In this document: piece after piece, positions 22,935 to 31,034 of the stretch
Layout: each line of letters starts with the position of its first letter
How positions within the stretch are numbered: the stretch's first letter is position 1
Assembly: GCA_934446285.1 (NCBI GenBank)
Contig: CAKSEI010000004.1
Location: 1-34,352 of the forward strand
Length of the DNA: 34,352 nucleotides
Reading direction: 5' to 3'
Origin: an uncultured Eubacteriales bacterium
Lineage (GTDB): Bacteria > Bacillota > Clostridia > Oscillospirales > CAG-272
Notes under the pieces: generated by a model
What the model was told of the DNA's origin: nothing
Database searches by the model: none
What the model saw: the letters and a program-made list of their open reading frames with translations, nothing else
Translations under genes and position numbers: made by a program

Positions 22935-23863
22935 TGAGAGTTCTTTTTTTCGGTACACCCGATTTTGCGCTTACCTGCCTCTGCGGGCTGCATAACTCGG
23001 AGCATACCGTCGTCGGTGTCGTCACGCAGCCCGATAAGCCGAAGGGACGCGGATATACGCTCACCCCGCCGCCCGTGAAGGTCTGGGCGGAGCAGCATTC
23101 TCTGCCCGTCTATCAGCCGCAGAGCCTGCGCGACGGGGCGCTTGAGCCTTTGCTGCGCGAGATTGACCCCGATGTCATATGCGTCGTAGCATACGGAAAA
23201 ATCCTGCCGAAATACATCCTTGACTACCCGAAATACGGCTGTATAAACGTCCACTCCTCACTGCTCCCCGCATACAGAGGAGCTGCACCCATGCAGCGCG
23301 CGATAATGGACGGCTGCACCGAGACGGGGATAACAACAATGTACATGTCCGAGGGACTTGATACGGGAGATATGCTCGAGCGGCTGGTATGCCCGATAGG
23401 TGAGAATGACAATTTCGAGGATATACACGACAGGCTCGCGGATATGGGTGCCGAGCTTCTGCCGCATACGCTCACTGAGCTTGCCGCGGGCACCCTTACC
23501 CCCGTCCCTCAGACCGGAGAGGCAAGCTACGCCGAGAAGATAACGCGCGGCGACTGCCTTATTGACTTTAATATGAGCGCACGCGTGATACACGATAAGG
23601 TCCGCGCGCTCAGCCCCATTCCCCTTGCCTATACGCATCACTCCGGAAAGCTGCTAAAGATAGTCACCACCTCTCTCACGGGCAGAAAGTCGGACGCACG
23701 CCCCGGCACGGTCATTTCCCTTGATGAGGGTAAAATCTTCGTTGCCTGCGGCGACGGAGTGATTGCCGTCACTCGACTTCTGCCCGAGGGCAAAGGTCGC
23801 ATGGACTCGTGCGACTACATTCGCGGCAGAAAGATAAAGATAAACGATATTCTGGGAGAATAA
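22934..23863 (+). CDS. fmt: Methionyl-tRNA formyltransferase
   Basis: The enzyme transfers a formyl group from 10-formyltetrahydrofolate to initiator methionyl-tRNA. The 309-residue protein has the N-terminal FFGTPDFAL motif, the catalytic Asn105, His107 and Asp143, the HSSLLPAYRGAAP signature (107-119) and a C-terminal OB-like domain from about residue 205. All key residues are present and the length is typical. The next gene starts 3 bases after its stop codon. Confidence 0.97.
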   Translation: MRVLFFGTPDFALTCLCGLHNSEHTVVGVVTQPDKPKGRGYTLTPPPVKVWAEQHSLPVYQPQSLRDGALEPLLREIDPDVICVVAYGKILPKYILDYPKYGCINVHSSLLPAYRGAAPMQRAIMDGCTETGITTMYMSEGLDTGDMLERLVCPIGENDNFEDIHDRLADMGAELLPHTLTELAAGTLTPVPQTGEASYAEKITRGDCLIDFNMSARVIHDKVRALSPIPLAYTHHSGKLLKIVTTSLTGRKSDARPGTVISLDEGKIFVACGDGVIAVTRLLPEGKGRMDSCDYIRGRKIKINDILGE

Positions 23864-23866
23864 AAA

Positions 23867-24589
23867 ATGTACGGATACTACTATATGTACGGAACGGATT
23901 TTTACGTCGCCGTGCTTATGATTGCGGCGATGATATTTGCCCTTGCAGCACAGATATCGGTCAAGAGCACCTTTAACCGCTATTCAAAGAAACTGAGCTC
24001 CCGCGGTATTACGGGCGCTCAGGCGGCGCGCATGATTCTCGATCGCAACGGTCTGACCGGTGTCCGCATAGAGCGCATCTCCGGCTCTCTTACCGACCAT
24101 TATGACCCGCGCTCGAATGTAATACGCCTGTCCGACAGCGTCCATGACAATTCTTCCGTTGCCGCCGTTGGCGTGGCGGCGCATGAGTGCGGACACGCGG
24201 TGCAGTATGCCGCAGGCTACGGTCCCGTAAAGCTGAGGGCAGCTATCATTCCTATAACTCAGTTTTCTTCCCGTGCGGCAGTCCCGCTTATAATAATCGG
24301 GCTGCTCATAAATCTCACGGGGCTTGCATATCTCGGGGTGCTTTTCTTTGCGCTTGCCACATTCTTTCAGCTTGTGACTCTTCCCGTAGAATTCAATGCG
24401 TCGCACCGCGCGCTCGCAACGCTCGAGGAATACGGTACGTTAAGTGACGATGAGCTCTCCGGCGCACGCAAGGTGCTGCGCGCGGCGGCAATGACATACG
24501 TCGCCGCCCTTGCCGTATCCCTGGTCCAGCTGCTGCGCTGGATAGCGGTAATAGGCTCAAACAGCAATAACAGGAGGGGCCGCAGATGA
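23867..24589 (+). CDS. yugP: Membrane zinc metallopeptidase, YugP family
   Basis: The 240-residue protein opens with a membrane helix (about 10-30), then a catalytic region with HECGH (His106, Glu107, His110) after VGVAAHE. Two more membrane helices follow (about 125-165), and the last helix is near 210-225. This matches the YugP-type putative neutral zinc metallopeptidases (PF04298). The physiological substrate is unknown. Its stop overlaps the rsmB start by 4 bases (ATGA). The position between fmt and rsmB is seen in other Firmicutes, but I cannot say how widely. Confidence 0.94.
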   Translation: MYGYYYMYGTDFYVAVLMIAAMIFALAAQISVKSTFNRYSKKLSSRGITGAQAARMILDRNGLTGVRIERISGSLTDHYDPRSNVIRLSDSVHDNSSVAAVGVAAHECGHAVQYAAGYGPVKLRAAIIPITQFSSRAAVPLIIIGLLINLTGLAYLGVLFFALATFFQLVTLPVEFNASHRALATLEEYGTLSDDELSGARKVLRAAAMTYVAALAVSLVQLLRWIAVIGSNSNNRRGRR

Positions 24590-25854
24590 CAGCCCGAAAG
24601 GCGGCTTTCACCTCCCTCATGCGCTGCGAAAAGGCGGGGCGGTATACGAATATCGAGCTTGACTCCGCCATAAAGAAGTATTCCCTCGACGAGGAGGAAC
24701 GCGCCCTTTATACGGCACTTGTCTACGGCGTCACCGAGCGGCGTATAACCCTTGACTTTCTTATTGATTCTTTCTCAGACATAAAGACCTCAAGGATTTC
24801 ACCCGCCGCACGCACGGTACTGCGCATGGGAATATATCAGATACTTTTTCTCGAGAGAATTCCCGACCATGCCGCCGTGTACGAAAGCGTACAGCTTGCA
24901 AAGCAGTATTCAAGGGCTGCCGCGGGCTTTGTAAATGCAATTCTGCGGCGCACGCTGCGCGAGCGTGAAGAGATAAAATATCCCGATAAGGCAACCGAGG
25001 CGGGAATGCGCTCCGATTTGTACGGGATGTGGTGCGAGCAGTACGGAAATGCGAAGGCGGATAAAATCGCCGACTCGATGACAGAGCATGCCTACCTTAC
25101 CCTCCACGCCGATACTCTGCGCATTGATGCACACTCTCTGCGCCGTGAGATAGAATGCGGCAGCACGGTAGGCAGACTCTCCCCCGACTGCGTAAGGCTT
25201 ACGGAAAATATGCCCGTGACGGATTTCGCTCCGCTCGAGGACGGGCTGTGCTTTGTACAGGATGAGTCGAGTGCATATGCCGCCTCACTTCTTGACGCCC
25301 GCCCCGGCATGACGGTATGCGACGTCTGCGCCTGCCCGGGAGGCAAGAGCTTTTCCGCGGCACTCTCGATGAAAAACGAAGGGGTAATCTATTCCTTTGA
25401 TTTGCACGAAAACAAGCTGTCGCTTATTGAGAACGGAGCGAAGAGACTCGGAATAGATATAATTAAAACCGAAGCACGCGACGCACGCGAGCCGTCCGAG
25501 GTGCTTTTCTCACGTGCGGACAGGGTTCTCTGCGACGTGCCCTGCTCGGGATTCGGCGTATTGCGTAAAAAGCCCGAGCTGCGCTCGAGGGCTGTCTCGG
25601 AGACAGAGGGTCTGCCGCAGATACAGTATGACATACTCGACGCGTCATCGCGATATGTTAAGTCGGGCGGTTTGCTCGTTTATTCTACATGTACATTAAA
25701 TAAGAGGGAAAACGAAGAGGTCGCATCCCGCTTTCTCCGTGAGCATGGCGAATTCTCCCCCGCACCGTTTTACGACAGCGGGCACATGCGCACGATTTTC
25801 CCCTTTGAATTCGATTCGGACGGATTTTTTGCGGCGAGATTTGTAAGAAATTAA
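24586..25854 (+). CDS. rsmB: 16S rRNA (cytosine-967-C5)-methyltransferase
   Basis: The 422-residue enzyme methylates C967 of 16S rRNA using SAM. An N-terminal NusB-like RNA-binding domain (1-135, with FVNAILRRTL) precedes the Rossmann methyltransferase domain. The SAM motif CACPGGKS is at 248-255. The catalytic cysteines are Cys369 (YSTCTL) and Cys320 (DVPCSG). All are intact. Translation is coupled to the upstream gene through the ATGA overlap, and the TVP38-type gene begins 2 bases after its stop. Confidence 0.96.
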   Translation: MTARKAAFTSLMRCEKAGRYTNIELDSAIKKYSLDEEERALYTALVYGVTERRITLDFLIDSFSDIKTSRISPAARTVLRMGIYQILFLERIPDHAAVYESVQLAKQYSRAAAGFVNAILRRTLREREEIKYPDKATEAGMRSDLYGMWCEQYGNAKADKIADSMTEHAYLTLHADTLRIDAHSLRREIECGSTVGRLSPDCVRLTENMPVTDFAPLEDGLCFVQDESSAYAASLLDARPGMTVCDVCACPGGKSFSAALSMKNEGVIYSFDLHENKLSLIENGAKRLGIDIIKTEARDAREPSEVLFSRADRVLCDVPCSGFGVLRKKPELRSRAVSETEGLPQIQYDILDASSRYVKSGGLLVYSTCTLNKRENEEVASRFLREHGEFSPAPFYDSGHMRTIFPFEFDSDGFFAARFVRN

Positions 25855-25856
25855 AA

Positions 25857-26549
25857 ATGAAAGAAAAGAAAAAGAAGATTTTTGCCGCGGTTACGCTTGT
25901 GTTAGCGCTCGCGGTCATGGGATTTATAACAGTTGCGATAACAATGCAGCTGCGTAAGATAGGCAGTGCGCCCGAGGACGTGCGTCAGTTTTTCGCGTCA
26001 TTCGGCTGGGGTGCACCCGCCGTCGCGCTCGGTCTGCAAGTGCTGCAAATACTCATAGCGTTCATACCCGGAGAGCTTGTTGAAAGCGGTATGGGATTTG
26101 CGTTCGGCGCACCTATCGGGACGCTGCTCTGCTACATAGGACTTGCGATAGGCGAAGCTCTTGTGTTTATTCTGATACGGCGTTTCGGCTCGCGCGCGCT
26201 TGAGTATTTCGTGCCGAGGGAGAAGTTCGAGAGATTTGAATTTCTGCGCGACGAAAATAAATTCAAAAAGGTACTGTTTATACTTTTCGTCATTCCCGGC
26301 ACGCCGAAGGACATGCTCACCTACATAGCACCTTTATACAAGATAAAGTTGTCGGAATTTCTCGCAATAACACTCATCGCCCGTTTCCCGTCGGTCATCT
26401 CGTCGACCGTCGGCGGACACCTGCTCTCGTCGAAAAATTATCTCGGAGCCGCGGTCATGTACGCTGTCACGGGCGCTCTCAGCCTGATCGGCATGTATTT
26501 ATACAATCTCATCATGAAGAAAAAAGCCGCGCACGCGCATAAGAATTAG
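25857..26549 (+). CDS. TVP38/TMEM64 (VTT domain) family membrane protein
   Basis: The 230-residue protein starts with a short lysine-rich segment and a membrane helix, then carries the VTT/SNARE-associated domain. The conserved FIPGELVESGMGFAFG (about 69-84) is followed by GEALVFILIRRFG and the re-entrant PGTPKDMLTYIAPL segment. Related DedA-type proteins act as lipid flippases or affect envelope homeostasis; this protein's cargo is unknown. It is the last gene of the long operon, 2 bases after rsmB, and a strong terminator follows. Confidence 0.92.
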   Translation: MKEKKKKIFAAVTLVLALAVMGFITVAITMQLRKIGSAPEDVRQFFASFGWGAPAVALGLQVLQILIAFIPGELVESGMGFAFGAPIGTLLCYIGLAIGEALVFILIRRFGSRALEYFVPREKFERFEFLRDENKFKKVLFILFVIPGTPKDMLTYIAPLYKIKLSEFLAITLIARFPSVISSTVGGHLLSSKNYLGAAVMYAVTGALSLIGMYLYNLIMKKKAAHAHKN

Positions 26550-26550
26550 A

Positions 26551-26612
26551 TTTTGTATAGGGAAAGCTCTCGCTTTCCCTGTTTTTTTAAGTTTTTTGCG
26601 CTGCTTTTTTCG
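26551..26612. repeat. Intergenic repeat element, copy 2 (contains the operon terminator)
   Basis: TTTTGTATAGGGAAAGC begins a hairpin like that at 8744-8798, and TTTGCGCTGCTTTTTTCG (26595-26612) is almost identical to the motif ending copy 1. The hairpin half doubles as a terminator here. Confidence 0.5.
26559..26588 (+). terminator. Terminator of the yicC-rsmB-TVP38 operon
   Basis: AGGGAAAGC (26559-26567) pairs perfectly with GCTTTCCCT (26572-26580) around a TCTC loop and is followed by GTTTTTTT. Confidence 0.92.
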
Positions 26613-26645
26613 TGACAGACAACTATAACTATTCGCAAATGCACA

Positions 26646-26675
26646 AAGGAGAAATCCCGGGGAGGATCTCTCCTT
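26646..26675 (+). terminator. Second hairpin of the AAAGGAGAAA family
   Basis: AAGGAGAAATCC (26646-26657) pairs with GGATCTCTCCTT (26664-26675) with one mismatch. Only AATTTATTT follows, so termination is uncertain. The arms resemble the terminators at 606-640 and 30957-30988. Between 26676 and 26842 I see AT-rich sequence with a weak hairpin and T tract near 26791-26826 and no gene. Confidence 0.6.
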
Positions 26676-26842
26676 AATTTATTTACGGGCATATATTTCC
26701 GCTTTTCTCATGCAAATCTCTACAAAAAGCCCGTTATTTATTTTTCTTTGCGTACTCTTCCCTTTTTTCTTTTTTCGCATGCGCATCTCAAGGACGGCTC
26801 GCCCGCCTTCTTTTTTGTTTTTTTAAAAAATCCCGTCACCTG

Positions 26843-26871
26843 TTGACTTCTTCGGTGAAAAGTATTATAAT
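26843..26871 (+). promoter_or_regulatory. Promoter for the MarR-ABC operon
   Basis: TTGACT (26843-26848) and a perfect TATAAT (26866-26871) are separated by 17 bases, just upstream of a palindrome that probably overlaps the transcription start. Confidence 0.87.
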
Positions 26872-26880
26872 AACGGATGT

Positions 26881-26900
26881 TCTAATATTAGAGTATCTAA
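26881..26900 (+). promoter_or_regulatory. Probable MarR operator palindrome
   Basis: TCTAATATTAGA (26881-26892) is a perfect 12-base palindrome, and TTAGA-GTA-TCTAA (26888-26900) is a second overlapping inverted repeat. They lie about 10 bases after the -10 box, where a repressor would block transcription. Autoregulation by the adjacent MarR protein is inferred from position. Confidence 0.7.
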
Positions 26901-26915
26901 AAGTGAGGTGTCGTT

Positions 26916-27389
26916 ATGACGGGACAGGGCTTCGGCGCGGCAAAATTATTCATGAGTGCAAACAGATTTATCGAGGCATACCATACGGTACTCGGACCGA
27001 TATGCAAAAGGACGGGACTGCCGCCTATGGCGGTAGACATACTGATGTTTATAGCGAATAATCCGAGCAGCGGCACGGCGGCAGAGATATGCAAGTGCCG
27101 CGGACTCAAGCCGGGCATCGTGTCGGTTCACATCGACAGACTCGTTGAGAAAGGACTTCTCACGCGCGGGAACGTCCCGGGCGATAGGCGTAAAACGCTC
27201 CTTACCTGCACCGGCGCCGCATCGGACATTATCGAGGAGGGGCGCATGATACAGCGCCTTTTCGCCCGCAGCCTGACCGTCGGACTGACGGACGCCGACC
27301 TATGCGCCTTTCGCAGGTGTCTTGCGGCAATAGGAGACAATATCAATGAAATCTGCAGAAACGGACTTCGCGCCGAGGAGGAGAAGTGA
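26916..27389 (+). CDS. MarR-family transcriptional regulator
   Basis: The 157-residue protein has the MarR winged-helix layout: a helical N-terminus, then the DNA-binding segment AAEICKCRGLKPGIVSVHIDRLVEKG (about 55-80), then the wing with PGDRRKTLLTCTGAA. The C-terminal helices would form the dimer interface. MarR proteins usually repress efflux genes until a ligand binds; here two ABC exporter genes follow directly. A GTGAGG ribosome binding site lies about 7 bases before the ATG. The palindromes at 26881-26900 are the likely operator. The ligand is unknown. Confidence 0.92.
   Translation: MTGQGFGAAKLFMSANRFIEAYHTVLGPICKRTGLPPMAVDILMFIANNPSSGTAAEICKCRGLKPGIVSVHIDRLVEKGLLTRGNVPGDRRKTLLTCTGAASDIIEEGRMIQRLFARSLTVGLTDADLCAFRRCLAAIGDNINEICRNGLRAEEEK
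27377..27383 (+). promoter_or_regulatory. Ribosome binding site that fixes the first ABC gene start
   Basis: GGAGGAG lies 8 bases before ATG at 27392 but only 2 bases before the GTG at 27386 that overlaps the MarR stop codon. The ATG is the better start. Confidence 0.7.
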
Positions 27390-27391
27390 AA

Positions 27392-29146
27392 ATGATAAAG
27401 CTTCTTAAAAATATGCGTACAAAAGAGCGTATAATGGCGTTTATATGCCTTGCCGCAGTCGTGGTGCAGGTTTATTTCGACCTGCGGCTTCCCGACTATA
27501 TGACCGAGCTGACCGTGCTCATAAAAACATCGGGTACGACAAATGATATCGTGCATGTCGGCTTAAAAATGCTCGGCTGTACCGGCATGAGCGCACTGCT
27601 CGCCGTCATGTGCGGCTTTCTCGCGGCAAAGACCGCATCGGGCTTCAGCTTCACCGTCCGCGAAAGGCTTTTCCGTCATGTAATGGATGCGGGCAGCGCA
27701 GAGATGCACGACTTTTCCGTAGCGAGCCTCATAACGCGAACGACAAACGACATAACGCAAATTCAGATGATAATAGCCATGGGGCTGCAGATGCTGATAA
27801 AAGCGCCGATAATGGCGGTCTGGGCTATCATCAAGATACTCGGAAAAAGCCCCGAGCTGTCCGCCGTCACTGCCGTCTTTGTCGTCGTTCTCTTCGCCGT
27901 GGTACTCTCCGTCATGAGCGTATGCATACCGCGCTTCCGCCTTGTCCAAAAGATGACTGACAGGATAAACCGCGCCGCCGGAGAAAATCTCACGGGAATA
28001 AATGTCGTGCACGCCTTTAACGCAGAGAGCTTTCAGAATAAAAAATTCGATATCCCGAGCAAAGGCATGTTTGAGCTGCAAATGAAGAACCAAAAGCTGT
28101 TCGCCGTCATACAGCCGACTATGACTCTCGGCATGAACGGACTTGCCCTCGCCGTATATTGGGTAGGCGCTGCGCTTGTCTCAAATATTCCGACGGGTGA
28201 CATGAGCGCACGTCTGACGATGTTCAGCGAGGTACTCGTATTCAGCACCTACGCCACGTATATCGTTATGTCATTTATGATGCTCGCGATGATATTCATG
28301 CTGCTGCCTCAGGCGCAAGTATCCGCCGAGCGGATAAACGAGGTGCTTGACTGCCCGCAGTCGGTGCACGAGGGCAATACAAGGGAGGGAAAAGAGGTCG
28401 GAACGGTAGAATTCAGAAATGTTTCCTTCCGCTATCCCCACGCATCGGCTGATGAACTAACCGATATCGACTTCCGCGTAAACAGAGGCGAAACTCTTGC
28501 GATTGTAGGCGCTACGGGCAGCGGCAAGACCACGCTCACGGGGCTTATAGCGCGCTTTTATGACGCAACATCCGGCGAGGTGCTCATAGACGGCGTGAAT
28601 GTAAAGGACTACACCTTTGACGCTCTTTACAACAGGCTCGGCTACGTAACACAAAAGGCTCTGCTCTTCTCGGGCACGGTGAAAGAAAATGTACTCTTCG
28701 GCGAAAGTGCGGCGGACGGAGATGCCGATGCCCTATCGCAGGCGCTTGAGCTGTCGCAGGCAAAGGAATTTGTCGATAGGCTTGAGGGCGGCACTGAGCA
28801 TGAGATAGCGCAGCTCGGCAGAAATGTTTCGGGCGGTCAGAAACAGCGCCTCTCCATCGCCCGCGCGCTCGCACGCAAGCCCGAGATACTTATTTTCGAC
28901 GACTCGTTTTCTGCTCTTGATTACAGAACTGACGCGAAGCTGCGCGAGGGACTCTCGCAGTCTCTGCACGACACGACAAAGATAATCGTCGCGCAGCGCA
29001 TAAGCACCATACGGCACGCCGATAAAATAATCGTACTCGAGCGCGGAGAAATAGTCGGCTCTGGAACTCACGAAGAGCTTATGAAAAACTGCGGCGTCTA
29101 CCGCGAGATAGCCATGTCTCAGCTCGACGCATCGGAGCTTGCGTAA
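27392..29146 (+). CDS. ABC exporter half-transporter with degenerate ATP site
   Basis: The 584-residue protein is a type IV (MsbA-like) exporter subunit: six membrane helices (about 1-310), then an ATPase domain with Walker A GATGSGKT (373-380) and signature VSGGQ (479-483). Walker B ends in FDD, so Asp504 replaces the catalytic Glu, and the H-loop has Gln535 in VAQRIS instead of His. This is the known degenerate-site pattern of heterodimeric exporters such as TM287/288 and BmrCD. It should pair with the product of the next gene, 11 bases downstream. I chose ATG at 27392 because of its better ribosome binding site; GTG at 27386 would add two residues. Confidence 0.95.
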   Translation: MIKLLKNMRTKERIMAFICLAAVVVQVYFDLRLPDYMTELTVLIKTSGTTNDIVHVGLKMLGCTGMSALLAVMCGFLAAKTASGFSFTVRERLFRHVMDAGSAEMHDFSVASLITRTTNDITQIQMIIAMGLQMLIKAPIMAVWAIIKILGKSPELSAVTAVFVVVLFAVVLSVMSVCIPRFRLVQKMTDRINRAAGENLTGINVVHAFNAESFQNKKFDIPSKGMFELQMKNQKLFAVIQPTMTLGMNGLALAVYWVGAALVSNIPTGDMSARLTMFSEVLVFSTYATYIVMSFMMLAMIFMLLPQAQVSAERINEVLDCPQSVHEGNTREGKEVGTVEFRNVSFRYPHASADELTDIDFRVNRGETLAIVGATGSGKTTLTGLIARFYDATSGEVLIDGVNVKDYTFDALYNRLGYVTQKALLFSGTVKENVLFGESAADGDADALSQALELSQAKEFVDRLEGGTEHEIAQLGRNVSGGQKQRLSIARALARKPEILIFDDSFSALDYRTDAKLREGLSQSLHDTTKIIVAQRISTIRHADKIIVLERGEIVGSGTHEELMKNCGVYREIAMSQLDASELA

Positions 29147-29157
29147 GGAGAATTAAA

Positions 29158-30924
29158 ATGAAGAAAAACAACCGTAAAAGCGGCTCGGCTCTCCCGAGAA
29201 TAGCAAAATATATGCGAAAGGATGCGGGAATAATCGTCACCGCCCTTATTCTTGCCGCTCTCAGCGCAGTAATGACGATTATAGGTCCGGATAAAATAGG
29301 CAGGATAGCGACGCTCATGTCCGACTCGCTTGCGGGCAGCATTGACCTAAAGGCAATTTCGAAAATAGGAATTTTCCTTGCCGTACTTTACACGCTAAGC
29401 GCACTTTTTAGCTTTATTCAGCATTACTCTATGGCGGTAATCACTCTGAAGATGTCCTACCGTATGCGCGGAGAGCTGTCCGAGAAGATAAATAAAGTAC
29501 CGCAAAAGTACTTCAATACGTCCTCTCAGGGCGACATTCTCAGCCGGATTACAAACGATGTATCAACCCTGCAGCAGGGCTTAACAAACAGCCTGCCTGT
29601 AATAATAGGCGCCGCAACTCAATTTATCGGGTGTCTTATCATGATGTTCGTGACGGAGTGGCACCTCGCCCTTATCTCCGTCGGAGTGACGCTCGTGGGG
29701 ATGACGCTCACGGTTATTGTCATGGCAAAGTCACAGCGCTTCTTTTCCGCACGGCAAAAGAGCCTCGGTAAGCTGAACGGATACGTCGAGGAGATGTACT
29801 CGGGCCATGAGGTCGTACGTATAAGCCGAGCCGAGCGTAAGGTCGGCGCACGCTTTGACCGACTTAATTCCGCCGTTTACGACGCTAACTGGAAGTCTCA
29901 GTTTCTCTCGGGCATTATGCAGCCGCTCATGAATATCATAGGAAATATCTCATACGTCGCCGTGTGCGTTTTCGGCTCGGTGCTTGCAATGAGAGGTACA
30001 ATTGAGTTCGGCGTAATTGTTTCGTTTATCCTATATGTGCGCCTTTTCACCTCCCCCCTTACTCAGATAGCGCAGGGCATGACGAATATGCAGACCGCCT
30101 CGGCATCGGCTCACCGCATTTTTGATTTTCTCGAAAGCGAAGAGCTGCCCGATGAGAGCGAAAAGACAGCAGCACCCGAGAGCATTCACGGAGCTGTCAG
30201 CTTTGAGCATGTGCGCTTTGCATATCCTGACGCACCCGATAAAGTGATAATAAAGAACTTCTCCGCACAGGTAAGCCCGGGTCAAAAGGTCGCAATAGTC
30301 GGCCCTACCGGCGCGGGAAAAACGACAATTGTCAATCTTCTCATGCGTTTCTACGAAATAAACTGCGGCAGCATAAGGATAGACGGCGTGCCCGCCTCGG
30401 ACATGAAAAGAGAGGATGTGCACAGGCTCTTCGGCATGGTATTGCAGGACACATGGCTCTTTGAGGGAACTGTCAGGGAGAACCTCGTATACAATATGGA
30501 GGGAATAACCGATGACGACCTCGAGAGAGTATGCCGCGCCTGCGGACTTGATAAATTTATTCATACTCTGCCCGACTGCTTTGATACGGTTCTCACGGAG
30601 AGCGCGGGCATATCCGCGGGACAGAAGCAGCTGCTCACGATAGCCCGCGCCATGCTGCAGAATGCACCGATGCTTATCCTCGACGAGGCAACCTCGTCCG
30701 TCGACACCCGCACCGAGCTTTTAATCCAGAGAGCTATGGACTCCCTTACGAAAGGACGGACGAGCTTTGTCATAGCGCACCGCCTCTCCACGATAAAGAA
30801 TGCCGACCTTATCCTCGTAATGCGTGACGGCGATGTCACGGAGAGCGGCACGCACGACGAGCTGATGCAGCGCGGCGGCTTCTACGCCGAGCTTTACAAC
30901 AGCCAATTCGACCGCGCATCTTAG
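29158..30924 (+). CDS. ABC exporter half-transporter with canonical ATP site
   Basis: The 588-residue partner subunit has six membrane helices, then Walker A GPTGAGKT (382-389), a variant signature ISAGQ (485-489), Walker B with canonical Glu510 (LILDEATSS) and H-loop His541. In the heterodimer its own Walker motifs would meet the VSGGQ of the partner to form the active ATP site, while its variant signature faces the degenerate site. Family members export drugs, lipids or peptides; the substrate is unknown. The start follows AAGGAG with good spacing. A terminator lies 33 bases after the stop. Confidence 0.96.
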   Translation: MKKNNRKSGSALPRIAKYMRKDAGIIVTALILAALSAVMTIIGPDKIGRIATLMSDSLAGSIDLKAISKIGIFLAVLYTLSALFSFIQHYSMAVITLKMSYRMRGELSEKINKVPQKYFNTSSQGDILSRITNDVSTLQQGLTNSLPVIIGAATQFIGCLIMMFVTEWHLALISVGVTLVGMTLTVIVMAKSQRFFSARQKSLGKLNGYVEEMYSGHEVVRISRAERKVGARFDRLNSAVYDANWKSQFLSGIMQPLMNIIGNISYVAVCVFGSVLAMRGTIEFGVIVSFILYVRLFTSPLTQIAQGMTNMQTASASAHRIFDFLESEELPDESEKTAAPESIHGAVSFEHVRFAYPDAPDKVIIKNFSAQVSPGQKVAIVGPTGAGKTTIVNLLMRFYEINCGSIRIDGVPASDMKREDVHRLFGMVLQDTWLFEGTVRENLVYNMEGITDDDLERVCRACGLDKFIHTLPDCFDTVLTESAGISAGQKQLLTIARAMLQNAPMLILDEATSSVDTRTELLIQRAMDSLTKGRTSFVIAHRLSTIKNADLILVMRDGDVTESGTHDELMQRGGFYAELYNSQFDRAS

Positions 30925-30956
30925 CGGCAGCCTTTTTGAGAAACGGCAAATAATTC

Positions 30957-30990
30957 AAAAGGAGAAACCTATACGAGTTTCTCCTTTTTT
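30957..30990 (+). terminator. Bidirectional terminator between the ABC operon and the protease gene
   Basis: AAAAGGAGAAAC (30957-30968) pairs perfectly with GTTTCTCCTTTT (30977-30988), with T residues to 30990. The reverse reading ends in TTTTGAATTATTTG. It lies between convergent genes and could serve both. Confidence 0.92.
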
Positions 30991-31034
30991 ATCTATCAGA
31001 GACAGTGAGCATAAGACCGGTCTGTTTTTTGTGC

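Noticed and set aside
27386..27391. GTG start overlapping the MarR stop codon for the first ABC gene
   Set aside because: The ribosome binding site is only 2 bases away from GTG but 8 bases from ATG at 27392.
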